A stretch of 64,000 nt of DNA, taken from Nocardia takedensis NBRC 100417. Its GTDB lineage: Bacteria > Actinomycetota > Actinomycetes > Mycobacteriales > Mycobacteriaceae. Both the position numbers and the translations under genes were made by a program. The notes below the pieces were generated by a model. That model made no database searches and was not told the DNA's origin. It saw only the letters and a program-made list of their open reading frames with translations. Positions 26,220-35,045 of this stretch are shown in pieces (the stretch's first letter is position 1; every line of letters begins with the position of its first letter). The DNA lies in contig NZ_BAGG01000092.1 of the NCBI RefSeq assembly GCF_000308695.1, forward strand, positions 1 to 64,000, written 5' to 3'.

Positions 26220-27653
26220 ATGGCAGATGTGACCGCCGGATCAGGACCGAGCGCGGACCCCGGGCCGAACACCCCCGAGGGGCAGGGCGCCGAACCGACG
26301 CTCAAACGCGTCATGGGCCCCGGCCTGCTGCTGCTGTTCGTCGTCGGCGACATCCTCGGCACCGGCATCTACGCTCTCACCGGCAAAGTCGCCAACGAAG
26401 TCGGCGGCGCGGTGTGGGCGCCGTTCCTGGTCGCCTTCCTCGTCGCGCTGGTCACCGGCTTCAGCTACCTGGAACTGGTCACCAAATATCCGCATGCCGC
26501 GGGCGCCGCCCTGTACACGCACAAGGCGTTCGGCGTGCACTTCTTCACCTTCATGGTGGCCTTCGCCGTGATGAGTTCCGGGATCACCTCCGCCGCCACC
26601 GCCGCACGCGCCTTCGCCGCCAACTTCGCCGAAGCCTTCGAGTTCGACCTGAGCACCGGCATCGGCGTCACCCTGGTCGCGCTGGCGTTCATGATGGTGG
26701 TCGCCGCGATCAACCTGCGCGGGGTCAGCGAAGGCGTGAAACTCAACGTCGTCCTCACCTGTGTCGAGCTGACCGGTCTGCTGATCGTCATCGTGATCGG
26801 GCTGTGGGCACTCGGATTCGGCAACGGCGATTTCGGGCGGGTCGTGGAATTCGACACCGGCGACCGCAGCGCGCTCGGCGGCGTCATCGTGGCGACCACC
26901 CTGGCCTTCTACGCCATGGTCGGCTTCGAGGATTCGGTCAACATGGCCGAGGAGTGCAAGGAACCCAGCCGGATCTTCCCGAAGGTGCTGCTGGCCGGAC
27001 TGCTGCTCACCGGTCTGATCTACGTGGTGGTGTCGATCACCGCGATCGCCCTGGTCCCCGCCGACCAACTCGGACAGGGCGACACCCCGCTGCTGAAGGT
27101 GGTCGAGGTCGGCGCGCCCGCCTTCCCGACCCACATCTTCGCCTTCATCACCATGTTCGCCGTGGCCAATTCGGCGCTGATCAACATGCTGATGGCCAGC
27201 AGGCTGCTCTACGGCATGGCCCGCCAGGGCGTCATCCCGCGACCGCTGGGGCGGGTGCACGCGGGCAGGCGCACCCCGTACATCGCGATCGCCTTCACCA
27301 CCCTGCTGGCCCTGGGCCTGATCCTGTTCGTCGGCGAGGTCCCCGAACTCGGCGGCACCACCGCGCTGCTGCTGCTCGCGGTGTTCACCGTGGTGAACGT
27401 GGCCGTGCTGGTGCTGCGCCGGGACCCGGTCGAGCACAGCCACTTCCGCACCCCCACGGTGCTGCCCGTGGTCGGCGCGCTCACCTGCGGATTCCTGGTC
27501 ACCCCATGGACCGACCGCAATCCGCAGCAGTACGCCATCGCCGGCGTCCTGCTCGCCATCGGCGTCGTGCTGTGGGTGGTCAACCACCTGGTGATCCGGG
27601 CTCTGCACCGCGAACCCCCACACACCGAAAAGATTCCGACGCCGGAGCCCTGA
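26220..27653 (+). CDS. APC-family amino acid permease
   Basis: 477 residues from ATG 26220, with TAGGAG eight bases before it. A hydrophilic 25-residue N-terminus is followed by about 12 hydrophobic segments. The helix 1 break GDILGTGIYALTG is the substrate and sodium/proton-site motif of APC transporters, and YAMVGFEDSVNMAEECKEPSRIFP is the conserved helix 6 and following loop. It imports an amino acid or polyamine across the cytoplasmic membrane; specificity is unknown. Downstream of the DUF5753 regulator by 148 bp on the same strand. Confidence 0.88.
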   Translation: MADVTAGSGPSADPGPNTPEGQGAEPTLKRVMGPGLLLLFVVGDILGTGIYALTGKVANEVGGAVWAPFLVAFLVALVTGFSYLELVTKYPHAAGAALYTHKAFGVHFFTFMVAFAVMSSGITSAATAARAFAANFAEAFEFDLSTGIGVTLVALAFMMVVAAINLRGVSEGVKLNVVLTCVELTGLLIVIVIGLWALGFGNGDFGRVVEFDTGDRSALGGVIVATTLAFYAMVGFEDSVNMAEECKEPSRIFPKVLLAGLLLTGLIYVVVSITAIALVPADQLGQGDTPLLKVVEVGAPAFPTHIFAFITMFAVANSALINMLMASRLLYGMARQGVIPRPLGRVHAGRRTPYIAIAFTTLLALGLILFVGEVPELGGTTALLLLAVFTVVNVAVLVLRRDPVEHSHFRTPTVLPVVGALTCGFLVTPWTDRNPQQYAIAGVLLAIGVVLWVVNHLVIRALHREPPHTEKIPTPEP

Positions 27654-27736
27654 CCACGGTGAATGATCGATCGACCGGGTCGGTCACCGGGGTGATGTCC
27701 GATATGCGGAGATGACTCGGCTCGACCCGGTCGGTA

Positions 27737-28240
27737 ATGTGTGCTGCGATGACCAGCATGGAAGCCCACTTCGGTGACGCTGCCCGGACAGTGCCGCTCC
27801 CCAATCCGTGGAATATCAACGCCTACCTGGCCGAAGTCGCCGCACACCGCAAACGGTCCATCTCACTGCGGCCGGTGGCGGGCGACATGCTCGCCGAGAA
27901 GGGCTGTCGCGGCAAGGGACTGTGGGTCGCCCGAAGACACGACGACATCATCGTCTACGACGAGGAAGCCACCGGCCGCAACGCCGAGCACATCATCCTG
28001 CACGAGATCGGCCACATGCTGCTCGGCCACGGCGATCTCGACGCCGCGCCCGACACCGCGCCGCCGCCCTCGGCACTGGCCGCGCTGATCACCTCGCTGG
28101 CGGCCCAACACGTGCTCGGCCGCGCCGAATTCGGGACGGAAGGCGAACGCGAGGCCGAGGTGTTCGCGGACATGACGATGGTCTACGCCACCCTGCCCCG
28201 CAAACAGGGACGCGGCTTCCGCCTGTTCGGCCGTCGCTAA
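27737..28240 (+). CDS. ImmA/IrrE-type zinc metallopeptidase
   Basis: 167 residues from ATG 27737 (27749 possible). The zinc motif HEIGH is at residues 89-93 within NAEHIILHEIGHMLLGHGD, and a downstream acidic segment (EREAEVFADMTMVYA) supplies the third ligand region, typical of IrrE/ImmA proteases. The family cleaves repressors, often an XRE protein encoded alongside. The nearest such regulator is the DUF5753 gene 1.5 kb upstream, which is a possible but unproven target. The neighbour on the other strand is a DUF4254-like protein whose stop overlaps this gene's end. Confidence 0.85.
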   Translation: MCAAMTSMEAHFGDAARTVPLPNPWNINAYLAEVAAHRKRSISLRPVAGDMLAEKGCRGKGLWVARRHDDIIVYDEEATGRNAEHIILHEIGHMLLGHGDLDAAPDTAPPPSALAALITSLAAQHVLGRAEFGTEGEREAEVFADMTMVYATLPRKQGRGFRLFGRR

Positions 28241-28677
28241 CAGGTGTCAGGGACCCGACGGGTGCCCGCGCGCAGACCGTCCACCAGATCCTGGTAGTTG
28301 TCGGCCAATTCGCCGACCCGCAGCCACGCGTCGTAGCTGACCGCCTCCGGGGCGTGCGCCAACGGCACACAGGCTTGCGCGACGAGTTCGGCCAACCTGT
28401 CCACGATCCGGCCCACGGTCTCCTCGTGCAGGCCCACCGAGTCGTAGGGCACCGGCGTGGCCAAGGTGATCCACCGATCCACCGAGCGCATCAACTGCAT
28501 CCGCCTGCGATCGAGTTTGGCCAGCTCGAAGCGCGGTGTGCGCTCCCGGATCTCGTGCAGTTGCGCCAGCTCACCCGCCGCGTCCAACATCGGGTGACTG
28601 TCGTGGGGCAGCCCCCGGCAAGCCGCGAGCATCAGCTCCTTGCCGGGGACCAAACATCTGTCGCGCACATTCGTCAT
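28237..28677 (-). CDS. DUF4254-like protein
   Basis: 146 residues, all-helical. The start (LVPGKELMLAACRG, then HPMLDAAGELAQLHEIRERTP) and the central DRRRMQLMRSVDRWITLATP with GLHEETVGRIVDRLAELVAQA match my recollection of DUF4254 proteins in Nocardia. No function is known to me. The family assignment is by pattern only. The stop overlaps the end of the convergent protease gene by four bases. Confidence 0.6.
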   Translation of the reverse strand: MTNVRDRCLVPGKELMLAACRGLPHDSHPMLDAAGELAQLHEIRERTPRFELAKLDRRRMQLMRSVDRWITLATPVPYDSVGLHEETVGRIVDRLAELVAQACVPLAHAPEAVSYDAWLRVGELADNYQDLVDGLRAGTRRVPDTC

Positions 28678-28909
28678 AGCACCAGCCGCCTGTCCATCGG
28701 CCTTTCATCAGCTACCCGATTGTCGCGCGATCCGCATCCCGGACAGCCACGAATCGATGCGGACAATCCGATCGTCCGCCGTGTCCGCTCACCCGTGGAC
28801 ATCCGCCGTGACGGGCGAATCGGCCGACCGCCCGTTCGCCGACGTGTCCGATCGCGGAATTCGGCCGACATGACGACGGATGTCGTGCGAACCCGGTGCG
28901 GCATCGCAC

Positions 28910-28922
28910 TATGCTGGCGCCG
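28910..28922 (+). promoter_or_regulatory. Leaderless promoter of the nitrobindin-like gene
   Basis: The hexamer TATGCT (28910-28915) fits TAnnnT and is followed by exactly six bases and then GTG 28922, with no ribosome binding site. This is the geometry of leaderless actinobacterial transcripts. Confidence 0.6.
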
Positions 28923-29419
28923 TGGTCGAACCGCAACCGCCCGTCACCCCGCATCCCGCCATCGCGCCGCTGGCCGCGCTGCTGGGCACCTGGCGCGGGT
29001 CGGGGCACGGCGAATACCCCACCATCGACGCCTTCGACTATCTCGAGGAAGTCCGCTTCGGCCATCTCGGCCGCCCGTTCCTGACCTACAAGCAGCGCAC
29101 CAGGTCCGCCGAGGACGGCAGGCCCCTGCACGTGGAGACCGGCTACCTGCGCAGTCCCCGCCCCGACCACGTCGAGCTGATCCTTGCCCACCCCACCGGG
29201 ATCACCGAGATCTGCGAAGGCGCGCTCACCCACGTCGACGGTGAACTGCGGATGGAATTCGAGTCCACCGACGTCGGCCGCGCCAGCACCGCCAAGGTGG
29301 TCACCGCCCTGGGGCGGACCTTCAGCCTGGTCGGCGACACCCTCGACTACACGCTGCGAATGGCCGCGGTCGGCGAACCGCTCACCCCTCACCTCTCGGC
29401 GGCCCTGCACCGGGTCTGA
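28922..29419 (+). CDS. Nitrobindin / FABP-like haem-binding protein
   Basis: 165 residues from GTG 28922. The ten-stranded barrel of the Rv2717c/THAP4 nitrobindin family is recognisable from LAALLGTWRGSGHGEYPTI, FDYLEEVRFGHLGRPFLTYKQRT, and RPLHVETGYLRSPRPDHVELILAHPTGITE. The family's conserved C-terminal His, the haem ligand, would be in PHLSAALHRV. These proteins bind ferric haem and can isomerise peroxynitrite. The start is chosen because it follows a -10-like hexamer; an upstream start would need a ribosome binding site that is not seen. Confidence 0.85.
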   Translation: MVEPQPPVTPHPAIAPLAALLGTWRGSGHGEYPTIDAFDYLEEVRFGHLGRPFLTYKQRTRSAEDGRPLHVETGYLRSPRPDHVELILAHPTGITEICEGALTHVDGELRMEFESTDVGRASTAKVVTALGRTFSLVGDTLDYTLRMAAVGEPLTPHLSAALHRV

Positions 29420-29537
29420 ACACTCTCGTCCCTGTGGCGATCCGACAGCGCGGGCGACACCGATTCCCCAGCCGAATGGCGGTGCCGCGACCGGTAGCCC
29501 GCGACGGTGTCACCTGTCACCGGAACGACAGCAGGCA

Positions 29538-31325
29538 CTAATAGCCCGGCGGCAGCACGGCGAGCATATCCCGGGTGACGCCCACCGCGTTGTCGGAGCT
29601 GCCGCCCTCGACCAGCAGGGTCGCGAAGGCCATGTCTCCGCGGTAGCCGACGAACCAGGAATGCGAGCCGCCCGCCACCTCGGCCTCGCCCGTCTTCCCG
29701 TACACCTCGCCCTGATCGACGATGCGCTCCGCGGTGCCGCCGGTCACCACCATCCGCATCATCCGGCGCAGCCCGTCGATCACCTCGGGCTCGACCGGCG
29801 GACGATCGCCGTCGACCACTGTCGGCCTGCCCGCGATGAGGTAGGGCACCGGCGCGCTCCCCGCCGCGATCGTGGCGGCCATCATCGCCATCCCGAACGG
29901 GCTGACCACCACGCGCCCCTGACCGATCCCGTCCTCGGTGCGCTGCACCAGATCCTGCGCGGCGGGCACCGACCCGGAGGTCGTCGGCATACCGACCAGT
30001 GTGTATCCCGGACCCACACCGAATTTCGCGGCCGTGTCGTGCAGCGCGTCGGCGGGCAGTTCGCTGGCCAGTTTGGCGAAGGAGGTGTTGCAGGACCGCT
30101 CGTAGGCGGTCGCCATCGGCACACTGCCCACGCTGAACAGGTTGTAGTTGGGAATCGTGCGCTCGCCGACCACGATCCGACTGGGACACGGCACCACCGT
30201 GTCCGGTGTCGCCAACCCGGCGGAGATCGCCGCCGCCGCCGTCACGGTCTTGAACACCGACCCCGGCGGATACTGGCCGATCGTGGCCACCGGACCGTCG
30301 CGGTCGGCGGCCCGATTCTGCGCGACCGCGAGGATCGCGCCGGTGGACGGCCGGATCACCACCATCATGGTCTGCTGGGCAGGCGCGTCGACGGCGCGCT
30401 GCGCGGCCGCCTGGACGAACCGGTCGATGCTCAGCGCGAACGAGGGCGCGGGCTGCGCGGGCACCTCCTGCAACACATCGGTGTCCACGCCGTAGGCGTT
30501 CACGGTGACCACACTCCAGCCCGCCTTGCCGTCGACCTCCTCGATCACGGTCTTGCGGACCTGCGAGAGCAGATCCGGCGCGAAATGCCGGTCGGTGGGC
30601 ACCAGATCCCACTCCTGGGTCAACCGCACACCCGACAGACCCAGGATCTCCCCGCTGACCTGGTCGAACTCGAATTCGCTGAGCAGGGCGACGGTGTACG
30701 CGCCGCCCGCCGAACGGGCCGCGCGCAGAATCTGTTCGGGCGTCAGTCGGTCGTCGAAACGCAGCAGCGCCGCGCCCAGCGCCCGCGCGACGGCGGCGGC
30801 GTCGCCCGCCTCGGCGGCCGTGAACGCCACCCGGGTCACCTTGCCGGGCACCAGCACGTCACTGCCCGAGGACTCGTTGACCCGGGCGCGCGGCGCGGGA
30901 TGGGCCCGCAGCACCAAGGTCTGGGTGTCCCCCAACTTCGGATGGATGTCGGAGGCCGTCCAGCGGACCGCCCAGCGACCGTCGCTGCGCCCCAACTGCA
31001 ATTGGCCGGTGTAGCGCCACACCCGGTCTTTGGGCAGCTTCCACTCGTAGGTGTAGTCGACGGTAGCGGTGTCACCGGTGACCCGGGCCGCGCCGGTCTC
31101 GGCGGTCAGCGACCGGGCCTGTAGCTCCGACCACGCGGATTCCAGTGCGACCGAAGCCTTCTCGGGGACCGTGGTCAACTGCGCGGCGCGGGTCAGATCG
31201 CGGGCGGCGAACGCGGCGACGAAGGCGTCGGCGGCCGGGACCGGCCCCTGTGAACCCGCCGCGCACCCCGCCACCGCGACGGCGAGCGCCACGACGGCAG
31301 GCGGGACGATCATGCGAATCGACAT
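29538..31325 (-). CDS. Penicillin-binding lipoprotein, Rv2864c-like transpeptidase
   Basis: 595 residues from ATG 31325 (TTG 31346 and ATG 31313 are alternatives). A lipoprotein signal ends in VAGC. Residues about 30-150 are an NTF2-like MecA_N domain, then a PBP dimerisation region, then the transpeptidase with active-site Ser in PPGSVFKTV, SxN as SCNTS and KTG as GKTGEAE. It crosslinks cell wall peptidoglycan outside the membrane and is a beta-lactam target. The gene order pbp-GNAT-ispG-rip1-dxr is that of the M. tuberculosis Rv2864c-Rv2870c region. Confidence 0.9.
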   Translation of the reverse strand: MSIRMIVPPAVVALAVAVAGCAAGSQGPVPAADAFVAAFAARDLTRAAQLTTVPEKASVALESAWSELQARSLTAETGAARVTGDTATVDYTYEWKLPKDRVWRYTGQLQLGRSDGRWAVRWTASDIHPKLGDTQTLVLRAHPAPRARVNESSGSDVLVPGKVTRVAFTAAEAGDAAAVARALGAALLRFDDRLTPEQILRAARSAGGAYTVALLSEFEFDQVSGEILGLSGVRLTQEWDLVPTDRHFAPDLLSQVRKTVIEEVDGKAGWSVVTVNAYGVDTDVLQEVPAQPAPSFALSIDRFVQAAAQRAVDAPAQQTMMVVIRPSTGAILAVAQNRAADRDGPVATIGQYPPGSVFKTVTAAAAISAGLATPDTVVPCPSRIVVGERTIPNYNLFSVGSVPMATAYERSCNTSFAKLASELPADALHDTAAKFGVGPGYTLVGMPTTSGSVPAAQDLVQRTEDGIGQGRVVVSPFGMAMMAATIAAGSAPVPYLIAGRPTVVDGDRPPVEPEVIDGLRRMMRMVVTGGTAERIVDQGEVYGKTGEAEVAGGSHSWFVGYRGDMAFATLLVEGGSSDNAVGVTRDMLAVLPPGY

Positions 31326-31419
31326 CGGCACCGATGGTATAGCCAACTATCGGCAAACGCCTACGACGCGCGTGTATTTCATTTCCCGGACAGCGGATCG
31401 GCCGATCGCGCGGTGCATT

Positions 31420-32334
31420 TCAATCCAACAGGATCGTCGCGAAGGTGGCGATCTGCCGGAATCCGACCCGCGCGTAGGCCCGCCGGGCGACCTCGTTGTA
31501 GTCGTTGACGTACAGACTCGCGGTGCGCCCCGAAGCCACCACCGCGTTCGCGATCGCCGCCGTCCCCGTGATGCCCAGGCCCTTCCCCCGGTGATCCGGA
31601 TGCACCCACACCCCTTGGATCTGGCCGGTCCGCCGGGACAACGAACCGACCTCGGCCTTGTAGACGACTTCGCCGTCCTCGAAACGCGCCCACGCCCGGC
31701 CCGATTCGATCAGACTCTGAATCCGCCGCCGGTACCCGCGCCCGCCGTCGCCCGCCCGGGGATCGACGCCCACCTCCTCGATGAACATCGAGATGGCCGC
31801 CACCAGGTAGCGGTCGAGTTCGTCGGGACGCGCCCGGCGCACCTGCGGATCACACGCCGCCACGGGCGGCTGGGCCAACGCCAACAGCGGTTGCGCGCCG
31901 CGCACTTCCCGTTCCGGACCCCAGCGCGCGGTCAGCAGTTCCCACAGCGGCAACGCCAGTTCCTGCCTGCCGACCACCGAGGAGCAGACCCGCGGCCAGC
32001 GCGTCGCGCGTTCGGCGAAGGCGCGCAGGGCGTCGCGGTCGCCGCGCAGCGGAACCAGATTCGCCCCGGAGAAACAGAGCGAATCGTGCGGTCCGCCGCG
32101 GCTCCACAACTCACCGGCGCCGCCGCCGCGACTGTCGAGTCCGCATTCCTGCAGACGGGCCGCGACCATACAGGTGGCCACCGGGTCGGTGTCCAGCACA
32201 CGGAGGACCTGTGCCAGGTCCTTGTTCGCGAGCTGACGCGCGGGGGCGATCCTCGCCCGACGCGCCGGCTCCAGCAGACTCCGCACCACCACAGCCTGCC
32301 ACGAAACGCGACGCCGTGGTGTGCGCATCCGCAA
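31420..32334 (-). CDS. GNAT-family acetyltransferase with DUF4081 (Rv2867c-like)
   Basis: 304 residues. The N-terminal half is DUF4081-like (LANKDLAQVLRVLDTDPVATCMVAARLQE, GGPHDSLCFSGANLVPL). The C-terminal half is a GNAT domain: VRRARPDELDRYLVAAISMF, GQIQGVWVHPDHRGKGLG as the acetyl-CoA pyrophosphate loop, and SLYVNDYNEVARRAYARVGF. The acceptor is unknown. It sits between the penicillin-binding lipoprotein and ispG with the same neighbours as in mycobacteria. Confidence 0.88.
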   Translation of the reverse strand: MRMRTPRRRVSWQAVVVRSLLEPARRARIAPARQLANKDLAQVLRVLDTDPVATCMVAARLQECGLDSRGGGAGELWSRGGPHDSLCFSGANLVPLRGDRDALRAFAERATRWPRVCSSVVGRQELALPLWELLTARWGPEREVRGAQPLLALAQPPVAACDPQVRRARPDELDRYLVAAISMFIEEVGVDPRAGDGGRGYRRRIQSLIESGRAWARFEDGEVVYKAEVGSLSRRTGQIQGVWVHPDHRGKGLGITGTAAIANAVVASGRTASLYVNDYNEVARRAYARVGFRQIATFATILLD

Positions 32335-32357
32335 ATGATCACACCGAGTCGCGCCGA

Positions 32358-33512
32358 TCAGCCGACGGTGACCACCGGCTCCCCGGACGCGTCCTCGCCC
32401 ATCTCCTCGGCGATGCGCAACGCCTCCTCGATCAACGTCTCCACGATCTTGGCCTCGGGCACCGTCTTGATGACCTCGCCCTTGACGAAGATCTGCCCCT
32501 TGCCGTTGCCCGAGGCGACGCCGAGGTCGGCTTCGCGCGCCTCACCGGGACCGTTCACCACGCACCCCATCACGGCGACCCGCAGCGGCACCTCCATGCC
32601 CTCCAGACCCGCCGAGACCTCGTTGGCCAGGGTGTACACGTCGACCTGCGCGCGCCCGCACGAAGGGCACGACACGATCTCCAGCTTGCGCGGCCGCAGA
32701 TTCAACGACTGCAGGATCTGGCCGCCGACCTTGATCTCCTCGGCGGGCGGCGCGGACAGCGACACCCGGATCGTGTCGCCGATCCCTTCGCCCAGCAGCG
32801 CGCCGAAGGCCACCGCGGATTTGATGGTGCCCTGGAAGGCAGGCCCGGCTTCGGTCACGCCCAGATGCAGCGGGTAGTCCGACACCGCCGCCAACTGCCG
32901 GTACGCCTCGACCATCACGACCGGGTCGTTGTGCTTGACCGAGATCTTGATATCGCCGAAACCGTGCTCCTCGAACAACGAGGCTTCCCACAGCGCCGAC
33001 TCCACCAACGCCTCCGGCGTCGCCTTGCCGTACTTCTCCAACATCCGCTTGTCCAGCGAGCCCGCGTTCACGCCGATGCGGATCGGAATACCCGCCGCGC
33101 CCGCCGCCTTGGCCACCTCGCCGACGCGGCCGTCGAATTCCTTGATATTGCCCGGATTCACCCGCACCGCCGCGCAACCGGCGTCGATCGCGGCGAAAAT
33201 ATAGCGCGGTTGGAAATGGATGTCCGCGATCACCGGAATCTGGGATTTGCGCGCGATCGTCGCCAGCGCGTCCGCGTCCTCCTGACGCGGGCAGGCCACG
33301 CGGACGATGTCGCAACCGGAAGCGGTCAATTCCGCGATCTGCTGCAACGTCGCGTTCACGTCGTGGGTCTTGGTGGTGGTCATCGACTGCACCGAGATCG
33401 GGTGATCGCTCCCGACCCCGACATTGCCCACCATCAACTGACGGGTCTTGCGTCGGGGTGCGAGAACGGCCGCCGGTGCGGTCGGCATCCCCAATCCGAT
33501 TGTGCTGGTCAC
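32358..33512 (-). CDS. ispG: 4-hydroxy-3-methylbut-2-enyl diphosphate synthase IspG
   Basis: 384 residues. This 4Fe-4S enzyme makes HMBPP, the penultimate step of the MEP isoprenoid pathway. The N-terminal TIM barrel (VGNVGVGSDHPISVQSMTTT, then LTASGCDIVRVACP) and the cluster cysteines in SCPSCGRAQVD and GCVVNGPGEA are all present. It starts at GTG 33512. It lies in the same orientation as dxr and rip1, so two MEP pathway enzymes share this locus. Confidence 0.95.
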   Translation of the reverse strand: MTSTIGLGMPTAPAAVLAPRRKTRQLMVGNVGVGSDHPISVQSMTTTKTHDVNATLQQIAELTASGCDIVRVACPRQEDADALATIARKSQIPVIADIHFQPRYIFAAIDAGCAAVRVNPGNIKEFDGRVGEVAKAAGAAGIPIRIGVNAGSLDKRMLEKYGKATPEALVESALWEASLFEEHGFGDIKISVKHNDPVVMVEAYRQLAAVSDYPLHLGVTEAGPAFQGTIKSAVAFGALLGEGIGDTIRVSLSAPPAEEIKVGGQILQSLNLRPRKLEIVSCPSCGRAQVDVYTLANEVSAGLEGMEVPLRVAVMGCVVNGPGEAREADLGVASGNGKGQIFVKGEVIKTVPEAKIVETLIEEALRIAEEMGEDASGEPVVTVG

Positions 33513-33668
33513 TGTCGGCTGCCTACTTTCCTGCGATCTGCGCGTGCCGTACGCTCGCCAAGCTTAGTCGCGTCCGCCGCGAGGTCGCCTCGTGACCGCG
33601 ATGACAGCGCGGCTGACACGGCGGTGTCCCCCGAGTGCCCACGCGAATCCGCTCACGGGAGCGCGCGC

Positions 33669-34871
33669 TCACGGGAAGAGTTTGACCGGATTCACGATGT
33701 CGGCGGCGAGGGTCAGCACCATGTACGCGCCACCGAGAACCACGGCCGCATAAGTGAGCGGCATCAGTTTCATATAATCGACCGGCCCGCTGGGCGCCAA
33801 TCCGCGCCATCCGCGCACCGAATTGCGGGCCTTCTCGTAGAGCACCACCGCGATGTGTCCGCCGTCCAACGGCAGCAGCGGCAGGATGTTGAACGCGCCG
33901 AGGAAGAAGTTCAGACTCGCCAACATCAGGATGAAGACGCTCCACAGCCCGCGCTCGGCCGTCTCGCCGCCGATCCGGCTCGCGCCGTAGACGCTGATCG
34001 GCGCTTCCGGATCGCGCTCGCCACCCGTCACCGCCGTCCACAGCGCCGACACCTTCTGCGGCATCTGGGCCAGCGCCTGGAAGGTCCGCACGAACATGTC
34101 GCCGGTGAAAGCCGCCGAGGCCGGGATCGCGGCCAGGACGCCGTACTGGACCGGTTCGTAGAAGTCCGAGCCGACGCCGACCGCACCGACCTCCTTGCCG
34201 GGACCGCCCGCCTCCGGGTAGCGCGTGACGCGAACGGGGTCGACGGTGACGGTGAGGCTCCGGTCGTCGCGTTCGACCGTGTAGTCGAACGGCCCGGTCT
34301 GCTTCTGGGTCTCGGCCTGGAACTCCTTCCAGGTGTCCACGGGAACGCCCGCGACGGCGGTCACGATGTCACCGCGCCGCAATCCGGCCTGCTGCGCCGG
34401 ACCGGTGCCGGTACACGGTTGCGCGGTGCCGTCGGGATTCTGCTGCGGCACGCAGCCCATGGTGCCGAGCTGGGTCTCCGGCGGCTGGTCGAAGCGCGGC
34501 AGACCCCAGCCGACCGCCAGCACGGCCACCAGCAGGAAGCCGAGCAGGAAGTTCATCGCGATACCGCCCGACATCACCACCAGGCGCTTCCAGGTGGCCT
34601 GCCGGTACATCGCCCGGTCCAGATCCTCCGGTTCGATCTCGTCGAGCGCGGTCATGCCCGCGATATCGCAGAAGCCGCCGAGCGGGAGCGCCTTGAGACC
34701 GTATTCGGTCTCACCGCGCCGGAACGAGAAGACCTTCGGGCCGAAGCCGACGAAATAGCGCCGGACCTTCATCCCGGTCGCCTGCGCGGTCCACATGTGC
34801 CCGCATTCGTGCAACGCGACCGAAATCGTGATGCCGAGCGCGAACAACACGAACCCCAACGCGAACACCAT
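33669..34871 (-). CDS. rip1: Site-2 zinc metalloprotease Rip1 (RseP-like)
   Basis: 400 residues, with GGAGGG ten bases before ATG 34871. The zinc motif is HECGH in transmembrane helix 1 (SVALHECGHMWTAQATG) and the third ligand is in FNILPLLPLDGGH. A PDZ domain lies between (QQAGLRRGDIVTAVAGVPVDTW). Rip1 cleaves anti-sigma factors and other single-pass proteins within the membrane after a first cut, controlling envelope stress and cell-wall lipid genes. Its operon position beside ispG and dxr matches mycobacteria. Confidence 0.93.
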   Translation of the reverse strand: MVFALGFVLFALGITISVALHECGHMWTAQATGMKVRRYFVGFGPKVFSFRRGETEYGLKALPLGGFCDIAGMTALDEIEPEDLDRAMYRQATWKRLVVMSGGIAMNFLLGFLLVAVLAVGWGLPRFDQPPETQLGTMGCVPQQNPDGTAQPCTGTGPAQQAGLRRGDIVTAVAGVPVDTWKEFQAETQKQTGPFDYTVERDDRSLTVTVDPVRVTRYPEAGGPGKEVGAVGVGSDFYEPVQYGVLAAIPASAAFTGDMFVRTFQALAQMPQKVSALWTAVTGGERDPEAPISVYGASRIGGETAERGLWSVFILMLASLNFFLGAFNILPLLPLDGGHIAVVLYEKARNSVRGWRGLAPSGPVDYMKLMPLTYAAVVLGGAYMVLTLAADIVNPVKLFP

Positions 34872-35045
34872 CGATGTACAGCCCTCCTGCGTGACCCGGC
34901 TCGCCTGTCGCCTCGGCCGCCGGTTCGGCCGCGATTCTCCGGACGCCCGCTTCCGTCACGGCCGCGCGCACCCGACCACAGTAACCGCAGGCCGCGACGA
35001 CCTCACGTCACAGTGTGCCGGCACCGGTCGGGACCGCGCGTCGGA

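Noticed and set aside
24038..26368. A 776-codon minus-strand open frame opposite the transglycosylase and DUF5753 genes
   Set aside because: Antisense shadow with low-complexity content and no domain.
28759..28779. GCGGAC-N9-GTCCGC as an operator in the DUF4254/nitrobindin divergent region
   Set aside because: Short 6-bp arms in a stretch full of GTCCG words; expected by chance at this composition.
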